From the NCBI GenBank assembly GCA_052168315.1, contig JBQLZO010000092.1, positions 11,458-75,457 of the forward strand: 64,000 nucleotides of DNA. Reading direction: 5' to 3'. Under the pieces are notes generated by a model. That model made no database searches and was not told where the DNA came from. It saw only the letters and a program-made list of their open reading frames with translations. This DNA comes from JBQLZO01 sp052168315. GTDB lineage: Bacteria > Planctomycetota > Phycisphaerae > Phycisphaerales > UBA1924. This document shows positions 1 to 8,343 of the stretch, in pieces (positions within the stretch are counted from its first letter, which is position 1; every line of letters starts with the position of its first letter). A program made the translations under genes and the position numbers.

Positions 1-2
1 AT

Positions 3-593
3 GATTTCGTGAGTTCGACGGTGCTGGCGGTGGATCTGGATCGGGATGGTCGGCTGGACCTGGTGCAGTCGAATGTTCAGAACGACGAGGGGCCGGGGCC
101 GTTGCGGGTGCTGATGAACCGGGTGCCGGCGGGGGTGGAGGCGGGGAACTGGCTGATGGTGCGTCCGCGGATGCCGGGGAGCGCGAACCACCGGGCGATC
201 GGCACGGTGGTGCGTGTGACGGCGGGGGGGACGACGATGATGCGGCTGATCGGTGCCGGGATCTCGCTGGCGGGTCAGGAGCCGGCGGAGGCGCACTTCG
301 GGCTCGGCGATGCGGGCGTGGCGGAACTTGTGGAGATCGTGTGGGCGGACGGGGAGGTGACGATCCTGGAGGATGTGGCGGCGAATCAGCTGATCGATGT
401 GCAGCCGGGTGTGGTGATCGGATGCCAGACGCTGGATGTCTCCGGGTCGGGCATGGTTGATTCGGACGATCTGAGCATGGTGCTCAGCGCGTACGGGTCG
501 GCGGATGCCGCGCTCGACTTCGACGGGTCCGGGAGCGTGGACATGGTGGATCTTTCGCTGATCCTGTCGAGCTTCGGTGTGGCGTGCCAGTGA
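3..593 (+). CDS. ASPIC/UnbV-domain secreted protein with C-terminal dockerin-like tag (5' partial)
   Basis: The reading frame is open to the window edge, so the N-terminus and probably an FG-GAP/VCBS beta-propeller are missing. The visible start holds a Ca-binding-type DLDRDGRLDLVQ repeat, as found in FG-GAP propellers. It is followed by an ASPIC/UnbV module (HRAIGTVVRVTAGG through FGLGDAGVAELVEIVWADG). The last ~57 residues form two EF-hand-like repeats, MVDSDDLSMVLSAYG and SVDMVDLSLILSSFG, bracketed by Cys residues. This is the same tail as on four other proteins in the window. The family is usually exported and thought to bind or display at the cell surface; substrate unknown. A hairpin with a T-rich tail follows at 641-673. 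Confidence 0.8.
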   Translation, partial: DFVSSTVLAVDLDRDGRLDLVQSNVQNDEGPGPLRVLMNRVPAGVEAGNWLMVRPRMPGSANHRAIGTVVRVTAGGTTMMRLIGAGISLAGQEPAEAHFGLGDAGVAELVEIVWADGEVTILEDVAANQLIDVQPGVVIGCQTLDVSGSGMVDSDDLSMVLSAYGSADAALDFDGSGSVDMVDLSLILSSFGVACQ

Positions 594-640
594 TGCGTGC
601 GGCGGTGGGGGGATGAACATTCGATGGGATGCATCTTCGG

Positions 641-673
641 GCGTCGATCTCGGGATCGACGCTCTTTCGCTTT
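641..673 (+). terminator. probable intrinsic terminator with a competing hairpin
   Basis: GCGTCGAT (641-648) pairs perfectly with ATCGACGC (655-662) across a 6-nt loop, and a T-rich stretch (TCTTTCGCTTT) follows. A second GCGTCGAT at 675-682 can pair with the same central arm, so two mutually exclusive hairpins are possible. It lies 48 bases after the stop of the upstream gene. The rest of 594-909 shows no convincing coding signal. Confidence 0.55.
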
Positions 674-909
674 GGCGTCGATGAGCCAGTAGCGGCTTCC
701 GGGGGCGTGGTTGGATGTGGGGGATCGGGGTGTTCGATCCGGTGAAATGGTGGCGCGGGCGTGGTCGGGGCTTGTCTGCGGCGCGGGCGTGATCAAGACT
801 CCGGGCGATGCCACCGAGTCGGTGGTTGCGCTCCGGTGGCGGGGCGTGAGCGGTTGTGCGAGGGATGGTTGTCTGGGTCCGCGTGGTCGGGCAGGAGTCG
901 GGGTGCGAT

Positions 910-1470
910 GTGCCTTGGGAAGTGATTCTGACGGTGCTGGTGATCATCGTGGCGCGGATCGCGGATGTGACGCTGGGGACGATCCGGACGGTGGCGGTGG
1001 TGCAGGGTCGGCGGATGACGGCGCTGGTGCTCGGTTTTTTCGAGGTGCTGATCTGGATCTTCGTGGTGGCGAAGGTGGTGACGGTGGCGCTCGATTCGCC
1101 GGTGTACGCGCTGGCGTACGCGTTCGGGTTCGCGCTGGGGAACTACATCGGGGTGACGATCGAGGAGCGGATCGCGGCGGGGCACCAGGTGGTGAAGGTG
1201 TTCTCGCGGCAGGGGAACACGATCGCGACGGCGATGCGCGAGGCGGGGTACCGGGCGACGGTGTTTCTCGGTGAGGGGCGCGATGGCACGGTGTACCAGG
1301 TGTTCGTGAAGACGGAGCGTCGGAAGGTGCCGAAGGTGTGCGCGCTGGCGCGGGAGCTGGATTCGAACTGCTTCTACCTGGTGGAGACGGTGCGGAGCTT
1401 CTCGGTGCCGATCGAGGCGACGCGGCCGGGGCGGAGCCTGACCTGGTGGCCGCTGGTGAAGAAGAAGTAG
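910..1470 (+). CDS. UPF0316 / DUF2179-type integral membrane protein
   Basis: The N-terminal half has three predicted membrane helices (ILTVLVIIVARIADVTLGTIR, the MTALVLGFFEVLIWIFVVAK region, and a helix ending FGFALGNYIGVTIEER). A soluble C-terminal domain follows, resembling DUF2179 (AGYRATVFLGEGRDGTVYQV). This order matches the UPF0316 family, known by conservation only. GTG 910 places the start just before the first helix, as in the family, and has AGGAG at 893-897. In-frame GTG 856 and ATG 865 are alternatives that would add up to 18 residues. The neighbours give no functional clue. Confidence 0.75.
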   Translation: MPWEVILTVLVIIVARIADVTLGTIRTVAVVQGRRMTALVLGFFEVLIWIFVVAKVVTVALDSPVYALAYAFGFALGNYIGVTIEERIAAGHQVVKVFSRQGNTIATAMREAGYRATVFLGEGRDGTVYQVFVKTERRKVPKVCALARELDSNCFYLVETVRSFSVPIEATRPGRSLTWWPLVKKK

Positions 1471-1639
1471 GGGTGTGGTCGGGCTGGGGCGGCGGCGGGC
1501 GCGGTTGGGCGTTCGAGACGGCGCAGGGGTCGCAGACGGACCGATCTGGGGGGGTGTGGTCGTGCGCGCTCATGGGGTGGGGCTCGCTGCACGATCCCCC
1601 GGAGTGGTGATCCGAGGCCCGAACCCGGGGAGTTGATGG

Positions 1640-2245
1640 ATGATGGAGATGAGCACACGGCGTGGACTCGGGGCTCTGCTGGCGGTGCCGCTGCTTGTTG
1701 GTGGCGCGGTCGGTCCGCTGGGGGGATGCGGCGAGCAGAAGCAGGTGATGGGGAGCGCGCTGGACGACCGGATCGTTCGGGAGGAGATCCGCGCCGGCAC
1801 GGGCGAGGAGGTCGGCGTGGGTCGGTTTGTGGAGGTTCATTACACGCGGTTTGCGCCCGATGGGCGTGTGATGCTGAACACACGGGACCGTGGGCGCGCG
1901 CACCATTGGGTGGTGGGCGATCGTTCGACCTTTGTGGGGCTGGATCGCGCGGTGCGGGGTCTGCGGGCGGGGTCGGTCTGGAATGTGGTGATCCCGTCGG
2001 AGCTGCACACGAGCTATGCCCGCACGGGTGGCGCGGATGATGGAGGCGTGGGCGGGCGGCGGCGCACCGGTGCGGGCGATCGGGATGGGGTGGTGTACCG
2101 GATCGAGGTCGTGAGCGTGGGCGAGCCGCCGACGGTCGCGGATGCGGGTGGGCGCGTGATGCCGTACTCGGCGCCGATGGTGAATCCGGATGCTCGTCCG
2201 TCGAAGTTCCCGTTGATCAACGCGACGCGTGGGTGGGGCCGCTGA
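1640..2245 (+). CDS. FKBP-type peptidyl-prolyl isomerase-like lipoprotein
   Basis: The lipobox LGGC follows a hydrophobic leader, so the mature protein should be lipid-anchored from about Cys30. The body shows the FKBP pattern VEVHYTRFAPDGRV, then GLDRAVRGLRAGSVWNVVIP, which corresponds to the strands and the catalytic-pocket helix. Several canonical pocket residues are changed: the usual FDSS is replaced by LNTRD, and the pocket Trp position is not evident. A Gly/Arg-rich insert (GGADDGGVGGRRRTGAG) sits in the loop that follows. It may be a folding factor for exported proteins or a non-catalytic relative. Its stop abuts the stop of the convergent carboxypeptidase with no spacer. Start choice rests on GGGGAG at 1627-1632; ATG 1649 is an alternative. 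Confidence 0.7.
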   Translation: MMEMSTRRGLGALLAVPLLVGGAVGPLGGCGEQKQVMGSALDDRIVREEIRAGTGEEVGVGRFVEVHYTRFAPDGRVMLNTRDRGRAHHWVVGDRSTFVGLDRAVRGLRAGSVWNVVIPSELHTSYARTGGADDGGVGGRRRTGAGDRDGVVYRIEVVSVGEPPTVADAGGRVMPYSAPMVNPDARPSKFPLINATRGWGR

Positions 2246-3793
2246 TCATCCGCCGAGCTTCTGGTCGGCGGGCTGGTTGGCGACGAGCCACTGGTCGGCC
2301 ATGAGCACGACGCTCTCCTGGAACTGGCGGACCTTGGCCCTTGAGACCTTCGAGGGCCAGTCGTTGACGAGGGTGACGACGATGAGGGTGCGTCCGGTGG
2401 CGGGGTCGATGACATAGCCGGAGAGGGCCGAGACATCGCGGAGCGTGCCGGTCTTGGCGTGGAGCCGGTTGCTCATGGGGCGGGCGTTGAACCACCGTTC
2501 GAGCGTTCCCGCGCCGGGCTCGGGGAGCGACTCGACGAACGGCGCAGCGCACCGGGGGTGGGCCTTGAGGACGCGGAGCCAGTCGGCGAGGACCTGTGGT
2601 GCGATGCGGTTGTCGCGGCTCATGCCCGAGCCATCGGCGATGGTGAACCCGTTGCCGCTGGCGGGTCCGAGCTGGTCGATCATGACCATGCGGAGCGCGG
2701 CGTTGCCATCGGCCCAGGAGCCGGGGAGCCCGGTGATCTCCTTGCCGATGCGCTTGATGAGGGCTTCGGCGTAGAGGTTCTGGGAGTCCTCGTTGGTTCG
2801 CGTGAGGACGGTCTGCATCGAAGACTGGACGGTGTGGAGGATGCGTCCGTTTTCGAGCTGCTCGTCGGGCGCGGCGCGGCGGATGGGGATGGTCTGGGCT
2901 TCCTGGGGTGAGCGAGCGATGCGGTCGGCGAGGAGTTGTCCGAAGAAGAGGGGGACATCGTTGATGGTGACGCGGACGGGCTGCGCGTTCCAGCGGACAT
3001 CGCCGTGGAGCCGGATTCGGTTGGTGTTGTGCGCTCTTGAGGCCCAGACGGTCTGGTCGCCGGCGTTGACGGATCGCGCCTCGTTCTTGATCTCCATCCA
3101 GCGCGCTCTTGGGGTGAGGGTGATCTCGGGGGGCTGGCCGGGTGTGGAGGGGCTGGCGTAGATGGCCAGGACATTGGTGTGGAAGTTGAGCCCGGCGACC
3201 TCGGCGCAGTACCAGCGGTTGAGCTGATCGACGGGCCAGGAGGGGTGGACGAACTCGCGGTCGAAGACGCGGTCGTCGATGACGATCTCGGTGGGGCGGC
3301 TGGTGGAGGCGGACTTCCAGGCGTCGACCCAGAGGGAGAGCAGGTGCTCGACATCGATGCCCATCTGTTCGAGGAGGACGGGATCGCCGAAGGCGGGGTC
3401 TCCGGAGGCGCGGACGAGGAGGCGGTTGTGCTCGGGCTGCTGGACGAGGTCGGTTCGGAAGACGAAATCGGGCCCGAGCGTGATCAGCGCGGCGCCGCTG
3501 GTGAGGAGTTTCTGGTTTGATGCGGGGATGAGCGGGGTGTCCGGGTTGTGCGAGGCGAGGATGCGTCCGGAGTCGGCGTCCATGACGAGCACGCCGATGT
3601 TCGACCCTGTGAGCCCGGACTCGGCGATGAGGGTGCGGAGTCGTTCGGTGAGGTCCGCGGCCGCGGAGTGGGCGGTGAGGAGCAGGGCGGCGGCGGCGAT
3701 GGTGAAGGGCGCGAGGAGGGAGCGGACGCGGCGGATGCCGGCGGAAGCGTTCGTCCGGGTGTGGGCTGGAGAGTGGGTGGCGGAGTGGGTCAT
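2246..3793 (-). CDS. dacB: D-alanyl-D-alanine carboxypeptidase/endopeptidase, PBP4 (S13) family
   Basis: This is a 515-residue periplasmic penicillin-binding protein. A signal peptide near residues 28-48 ends AHSAAA. All three active-site motifs are present: SNQK (PASNQKLLTSG, nucleophile Ser), SRDN within DGSGMSRDNR, and KTG within LHAKTGTLRDVSALSG. Between the first two motifs lies the large S13 insertion domain. The family trims or cleaves D-Ala-D-Ala bonds and cross-links in peptidoglycan. Finding it in a planctomycete is notable only because the existence of their peptidoglycan was long disputed. It is monocistronic and convergent with the FKBP-like gene. Confidence 0.9.
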   Translation of the reverse strand: MTHSATHSPAHTRTNASAGIRRVRSLLAPFTIAAAALLLTAHSAAADLTERLRTLIAESGLTGSNIGVLVMDADSGRILASHNPDTPLIPASNQKLLTSGAALITLGPDFVFRTDLVQQPEHNRLLVRASGDPAFGDPVLLEQMGIDVEHLLSLWVDAWKSASTSRPTEIVIDDRVFDREFVHPSWPVDQLNRWYCAEVAGLNFHTNVLAIYASPSTPGQPPEITLTPRARWMEIKNEARSVNAGDQTVWASRAHNTNRIRLHGDVRWNAQPVRVTINDVPLFFGQLLADRIARSPQEAQTIPIRRAAPDEQLENGRILHTVQSSMQTVLTRTNEDSQNLYAEALIKRIGKEITGLPGSWADGNAALRMVMIDQLGPASGNGFTIADGSGMSRDNRIAPQVLADWLRVLKAHPRCAAPFVESLPEPGAGTLERWFNARPMSNRLHAKTGTLRDVSALSGYVIDPATGRTLIVVTLVNDWPSKVSRAKVRQFQESVVLMADQWLVANQPADQKLGG

Positions 3794-4028
3794 GCGGTGG
3801 ACTTTCGTGTGGTGTGGGTGTGCGCCGGCGTTCGTGGTTGGTGCGGCGGCGGTGCAGGGCGTGAGTCAGGGAGTATCGGTCGATGTGCGTTGGCTTCTCA
3901 AGACGCGCCGGTGCGTGCCGGCGGGTACACTGGGCGGTTCGTGGCGATGCGGGCGCGCCCGGGCGCTGGGCGCGTTCGCTTGAGCATCATCGGGTATTCA
4001 AGGTGCGTGGAGCACGCGTGGAGCAGGC

Positions 4029-4406
4029 ATGGGCGATCCGAAGCCGATCATTCAGTTCGAGGACTTTGCGAAAGTGGACCTTCGTATGGCGCGTGTGGTT
4101 CGGGCCGAGCCGCATCCGAACGCGGATCGCCTGCTGAAGCTGCAAGTCGATGACGGATCGGGGACGCCTCGGCAGATCTGCGCGGGGATCAAGGGGTACT
4201 ACGAGCCGGAGTCGCTGGTGGGGCGATTGATCGTGATCGTGGCGAATCTGGCGCCGCGTGTGATCCGCGGCGAGGAGTCGCGCGGGATGCTGCTGGCGGG
4301 GTCGGATATCCCGAAGGATGCGGTTGGGAGCGGGCCCGAGGCGGAGCGGAATGTGGTGCTGTTGTGCCCGATGAGCGATCTCCCCCCCGGATCGGTGGTG
4401 AGCTGA
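4029..4406 (+). CDS. free-standing tRNA-binding (Trbp111/MetRS-beta-like) OB-fold protein
   Basis: This 125-residue protein consists of little more than one tRNA_bind OB fold: VDLRMARVVRAEPHPNADRL, LKLQVDD, ICAGIKGYY, VANLAPRVIRGEESRGMLL. That pattern matches the C-terminal domain of methionyl-tRNA synthetase and the stand-alone Trbp111/CsaA relatives. In several bacteria the domain is encoded separately and binds tRNA as a dimer to assist aminoacylation. No MetRS catalytic core is in this window, so which role applies is unresolved. Upstream 3794-4028 is intergenic and holds a TACACT element at 3926-3931. Confidence 0.85.
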   Translation: MGDPKPIIQFEDFAKVDLRMARVVRAEPHPNADRLLKLQVDDGSGTPRQICAGIKGYYEPESLVGRLIVIVANLAPRVIRGEESRGMLLAGSDIPKDAVGSGPEAERNVVLLCPMSDLPPGSVVS

Positions 4407-4441
4407 GGGGCGGGAGTGCGGGGGAGTGGGGGAGTGGGGGG
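4407..4441. repeat. G-run repeat with quadruplex potential between convergent genes
   Basis: Five G-runs (4407-4410, 4412-4414, 4420-4424, 4428-4432, 4436-4441) are separated by 1-5 bases, including an 8-bp GGGGGAGT unit repeated in tandem. It fills nearly the whole spacer between the two facing stop codons. No conventional hairpin terminator is visible here, so it may mark transcript ends. Function is inference. Confidence 0.5.
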
Positions 4442-4444
4442 TGA

Positions 4445-4954
4445 TTACTTGAGTTCGACGGTGAAGGCGATCTCGACGGGGACATCGCGCGGGAGCGATG
4501 GGACTCCGACGGCCGCGCGGGCGTGGCGGCCGGTCTCGCCGAAGAGCCCGAGGAGCAGGTCCGAGGCGCCGTTGATGACTTCGGGGTGGTGGGTGAATCC
4601 CGGTTCGCAGGCGACGAAGCCCTCGACTTTGAGGATTCGGGCGATGCGGTCGAGGGAACCGAGTTCGCGTTCGAGCGCGGCGAGGGCGTTGAGGACGCAC
4701 TGGCGGGCGCATTCCTGGGCGGTCTCGATGGAGACCTGCGATGGGACCCGGCCGATGGCGATGAATGTGCCATCTCGGACGGGGATCTGGCCGGAGACGA
4801 ACGCGATGCCGGCTTTCTGGGAGACAACGACCGGGACATAGCTTGCCAGGGGCGTGGTGGGCGTTGGGAGGGAGAGCCCCAGGGCGGCGAGGCGGGCGTG
4901 GATGGGGGTGTCGGTGGGCGTGGTGTCGGGCTGGTTCTCGGACGCGTCGGGCAT
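4445..4954 (-). CDS. RidA/YjgF-family protein
   Basis: 169 residues from ATG 4954. The family signature runs through SYVPVVVSQKAGIAFVSGQIP, a middle helix AQECARQCVLNALAALERELGSLDRI, and the C-terminal GVPSLPRDVPVEIAFTVEL. The last is close to the usual Arg-containing substrate pocket (GV..LP..VPVEI). RidA proteins hydrolyse reactive enamine/imine intermediates; this longer subgroup (YjgF_endoribonc type) is less well characterised. A longer frame upstream of 4954 is rejected because homology starts only after this ATG. AT-richer DNA upstream (5008-5020) contains TATTAT on this strand and may be its -10 region. Confidence 0.85.
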   Translation of the reverse strand: MPDASENQPDTTPTDTPIHARLAALGLSLPTPTTPLASYVPVVVSQKAGIAFVSGQIPVRDGTFIAIGRVPSQVSIETAQECARQCVLNALAALERELGSLDRIARILKVEGFVACEPGFTHHPEVINGASDLLLGLFGETGRHARAAVGVPSLPRDVPVEIAFTVELK

Positions 4955-5436
4955 GCGATTTCCGATCGTTGTATGGGTGAAATGGGCGGGCGGCGGGGGT
5001 GATGTTGGGTAAATAATAGGGTTGCGTTTGATTTGGGGTGGTGAACTTCCCAACTTTTGGGCGGAGGTGGGGAACGGCGGGGAACCGGGTGGTCTTGACA
5101 GGCGAACCGCTTCGTGCGACGCTTTCCGGACAGGCGTCGGCGGTGCGCGTGGAGTCTGCAGGAGTATGCACTCACTGCACTTATGGCCGGGTGGCAGCAT
5201 ATCGCCCCCGGGCCTGCGGACTCAAGCGGCCCCTCCGGCTGTCTGCGTGAGAGTGTTGGCGGCGAGCGGCGTGCGCGTGGCCGGCGGAATTTTCGTCGGC
5301 ATCCGTTCCGAGCGTTTCGGATCGGGATCCCCGGATTGGGTCATGCGGATTGCTCTCGCTGGTCGGTCGCGCTTTGCGGCCGTCGCCGCGTCGAAATTTT
5401 TCGGCGTGGTCCGTGAGAACAGATCGGAGACTGACC

Positions 5437-6540
5437 GTGACCAGAGATCGCAAGAAGGGCTTCACGCTCGTCGAGCTGCTGGTGGTGATCGCGATCATCG
5501 CGCTGCTGATCGGGATTCTGCTCCCGGCGCTGAGCCGTGCTCGCCGGAACGCCATCAAGGTGAAGGACTCGGCGAATGTTCGCTCGATCCTTCAGGGCTT
5601 CAACGCGTTCGCGCCCGACAACCAGAACCGTTATCCGACGCCGTCGATCGTGGATGCGAACAACCGCACGATCGATCTGAACGGCGGCGATGTCGGCCGG
5701 AAGAACACGACCGGCGGCGTGATGTCGATCCTGATTTTCCAGCGGATCATCACGCCGGAGATCTGTGTGTCGCCGGCCGACTCGGGCTCGACGATCGTGT
5801 TCGAGGATTACCAGTTCGACCGTCCGCGCGGCGTCGCGAATGTCCAGTTCGCGCGTCAGGCGCAGTGGGATCCGAAGTTCAAGGGCACGCCTGTTGATCA
5901 GCAGAACAACAGCCTCCCGCAGGGCGGCCCGCCCGATGGGATCCAGGGTGGCCTGATCTCGTACAACTCGTACGCGCACATCCCCATCGCTGGCGCCCGT
6001 CGTGCCCAGTGGCAGAACACGGTGTCGTCGTCGCAGGTGGTGCTTGGCAACCGCGGCCCGGTGTACGAGAACCTGACGGCTCCGCCGGATCCGTCCGGCG
6101 CGAACCCGACCTTCTGGGAGCTGCTCGAGGGCGGCGGGAACGCTTCGCTGGTCGGCATCGACTCGCCGACGCTGGACTTCTACGGCTCGTCGAACAGCTG
6201 GGAGGGCCTGCTGGGCTTCGCGGATGCGTCGGTTCGGACCTACTCGGATCCGGATCCGGATGATGTGACCTTCACCCGTCGTCTTACGAACGGGAACACT
6301 TTCACCGTCCGTGACAACGTGTTCATGGACGAGGTGTACGAGGGCGCCGGCACGGCCGCGGGCGAGAACGCCGCGACGCGCCGGAACGTGGTGCTGCGTC
6401 AGTGGTACCGCGGCATCCCGCTGCAGACGACCTTCAACCAGGCGTTCGCGATCGAGTCGCTCCAGCCGCCGGCGGTGGCGGGTGGCGCTCGCGTGTATGT
6501 GGACGGCCTGCAGGCCAACAGCTTCCCCGCCGGCGACTGA
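5437..6540 (+). CDS. large pseudopilin-like protein with prepilin N-terminus (copy 1)
   Basis: From GTG 5437 (CGGAGA at 5424-5429) the protein begins MTRDRKKGFTLVELLVVIAI, a textbook class III prepilin leader. Cleavage is expected after Gly8, with Glu5 of the mature form conserved. Residues to about 45 form the hydrophobic pilin helix ending ALSRARR. The remaining ~320 residues are a planctomycete-type globular domain with NRGPVYEN and a late Gly/Asp region (WEGLLGFADASVRTY), comparable to the DGSV segment of DUF1559-like proteins. Function is unknown; it may be processed and displayed by the T2SS/pilus machinery encoded 1.5 kb downstream. A paralogue follows at 6863. Confidence 0.8.
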   Translation: MTRDRKKGFTLVELLVVIAIIALLIGILLPALSRARRNAIKVKDSANVRSILQGFNAFAPDNQNRYPTPSIVDANNRTIDLNGGDVGRKNTTGGVMSILIFQRIITPEICVSPADSGSTIVFEDYQFDRPRGVANVQFARQAQWDPKFKGTPVDQQNNSLPQGGPPDGIQGGLISYNSYAHIPIAGARRAQWQNTVSSSQVVLGNRGPVYENLTAPPDPSGANPTFWELLEGGGNASLVGIDSPTLDFYGSSNSWEGLLGFADASVRTYSDPDPDDVTFTRRLTNGNTFTVRDNVFMDEVYEGAGTAAGENAATRRNVVLRQWYRGIPLQTTFNQAFAIESLQPPAVAGGARVYVDGLQANSFPAGD

Positions 6541-6628
6541 TCGCCCGGTTGGGAAGGACACTGGAAGTCCTCACGGCGGGCGTGGATCGCCATGCGGCGC
6601 AGCGCACGCCTGAGGGAGCAAGACACCA

Positions 6629-6657
6629 CCGGTGCGGGTTCCATGAACCCGCACCGG
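6629..6657. terminator. 13-bp perfect hairpin between the two pseudopilin genes
   Basis: CCGGTGCGGGTTC (6629-6641) and its exact complement (6645-6657) flank a 3-base CAT loop. No T-tract follows. It sits 88 bases after the first pseudopilin stop and ~205 bases before the second start. It could be a processing or stabilising hairpin that sets the ratio of the two products, or a Rho-type end. The remainder of 6541-6862 shows no gene. Confidence 0.5.
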
Positions 6658-6862
6658 GATTCCGGGGCTCGTTCGAGCGGGAGACCGCTCGGGCGTGTCC
6701 TCTGAGCGTGTGTCCGGGAGGCCTTGGAGTTCAAGGTCCGGATGCGAACGATCGTGGGCGTTGATGTCCCGGACGGGGTCGTGCGAATACCGCGCGAGCG
6801 GAATCTGAGCGAGGCTGCATCCTGACTGATCGATGGCCTGCTACGGAAAGAAGGAGCCTGTG

Positions 6863-8020
6863 ATGAACAGACGGAACCGAATTGGATTCACGCTGATCGA
6901 GCTGCTGGTGGTGGTTTCCATCATCGCGCTGCTGATCGGCGTTCTGCTCCCGGCGCTGAGCCGGGCGAGGCGGAAGGCGTTCGAGATCAACTGCGCCGGC
7001 AACCTGCGCGGCATTATGCAGGGTCTCGTGACCTTCGCCCAGGACAACAGCGAGGACTATCCGATCCCGAGCGTGCTGGATCGGAACAACTTCACCGAGT
7101 CGGACACGACGGTGGCGGGCGGCCTTCCGACGCCTTACACCTCGGCCCGGAAGAACCGCACCGGGGCGATCTTCTCGTTCCTGCTGTTCAACCAGTTCCT
7201 GAACCAGAAGGTGCTGGTGACGCCGGCGGAAGAGAACCTGAGCATCCGCGTGGCGCGAGAGAACGAGGTGGACTTCGCGAACCCCCGTGGCTCCGTGGTG
7301 CCGGGGCGCGCTGTGTACGACCCCGCGTTCAAGGGGACGCCGTCGCCGAGCGATGTTTCTGCATCGACGGCCTACACGGGGCCGCGCGGTGACGATGCGA
7401 TCCCGACGCGCGAGGGCAATGTTTCGTACGCCCATGTGCCGCTGTTCGGCGGGCGTCTGAACAAGCACTGGGGCACGCGGAGCCAGTTGTCGACGATCCC
7501 GATCATCGGCAACCGCGGCCCGATCTTCGATTACACGGGCGCGGCGGCCGATGGCAACAACCGCCAGCCGCCGGAGAACGACGAGTGGTTCCCGGCTTCG
7601 GCCGCGAACCGCGCGGTGGCGGGTATCGATTCGCCGACGCTGCTGATCCACGGCGCGCGGACGCGTTGGGCCGGCAACATCGCGTACAACGATGGTTCGG
7701 TGAAGTTCGAGACCCAGGTGAACCCGAAGGAGCTGACGATCCAGTATCGCTCGCTGAACGCGGCGCAGGCTCCCGAGGTCACCGGCTCTGACAACCTGTT
7801 CGTGGACGAGGACAGCTCGACCTTCGTCGTGACGGTGGGCCAGGCGAGCAACCCGGCGTTCCTCCGCGGCGAGCGGACGAACGCGTACCTCCGCCTGTAC
7901 CGCATCGGACCGCCCCTCAACCCGTCCGGCACCGGCTGGCCCGTCGCGACGACGACCGGCAACCCGCTGCAGGGCAACGCCAGCATCACGGCGTGGTGGG
8001 ACGGCGCTCAGCCCGAGTGA
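6863..8020 (+). CDS. large pseudopilin-like protein with prepilin N-terminus (copy 2)
   Basis: 385 residues from ATG 6863, preceded by AAGGAG at 6851-6856. The leader MNRRNRIGFTLIELLVVVSI is a prepilin signal with cleavage after Gly8. The hydrophobic helix ends in ALSRARRKAFEINCAGNLR, nearly the same as in the gene at 5437. Both copies share TGAIFSFLLFNQ/TGGVMSILIFQR, a VTPAE/VSPAD element, NRGPIF/NRGPVY, and the W(A/E)GxxxYNDGSV-type segment, so they arose by duplication. The shared layout suggests a secreted, possibly fibre- or matrix-forming product. The actual partner is unknown. The gene ends at a strong terminator. Confidence 0.8.
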   Translation: MNRRNRIGFTLIELLVVVSIIALLIGVLLPALSRARRKAFEINCAGNLRGIMQGLVTFAQDNSEDYPIPSVLDRNNFTESDTTVAGGLPTPYTSARKNRTGAIFSFLLFNQFLNQKVLVTPAEENLSIRVARENEVDFANPRGSVVPGRAVYDPAFKGTPSPSDVSASTAYTGPRGDDAIPTREGNVSYAHVPLFGGRLNKHWGTRSQLSTIPIIGNRGPIFDYTGAAADGNNRQPPENDEWFPASAANRAVAGIDSPTLLIHGARTRWAGNIAYNDGSVKFETQVNPKELTIQYRSLNAAQAPEVTGSDNLFVDEDSSTFVVTVGQASNPAFLRGERTNAYLRLYRIGPPLNPSGTGWPVATTTGNPLQGNASITAWWDGAQPE

Positions 8021-8106
8021 GTCTGGTGTGATCCTGGCCGACGCGGCGGGTCCTTTCGGTTCCCCGCCGCGAACGCCGGCATGATCGCTCAGGATGTGAA
8101 GCCTTG

Positions 8107-8141
8107 ACCGGGTCGGCGTTTGCCGGCCCGGTTGTTTTTTT
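8107..8141 (+). terminator. intrinsic terminator
   Basis: ACCGGGTCGGC (8107-8117) pairs with GCCGGCCCGGT (8122-8132) through an 11-bp stem with one G.T pair and a GTTT loop. TTG and then seven T residues (8135-8141) follow. It ends the pseudopilin transcript. A second 9-bp hairpin (8042-8050 with 8063-8071) lies just upstream. The spacer to 8343 shows no further gene. Confidence 0.9.
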
Positions 8142-8343
8142 GATTGCGGTGTTTCCCGGGCGGCGAGTTGTGGCTGCCTTGGACGACGCCGGTGGATGCG
8201 GCGCGGCTCCCGCGGCTGGTCGCGGTTGTGGTTGGTGCGGTGGGATGGGGGGCGATGGGTGGGCGAGCGGGTGCCGGTTCTGGGGTGGAGTTGTTTGGAA
8301 GCGGGCGGGAGGACTCGGATTGGCCGGTTGTTGGGGGAAGCGG

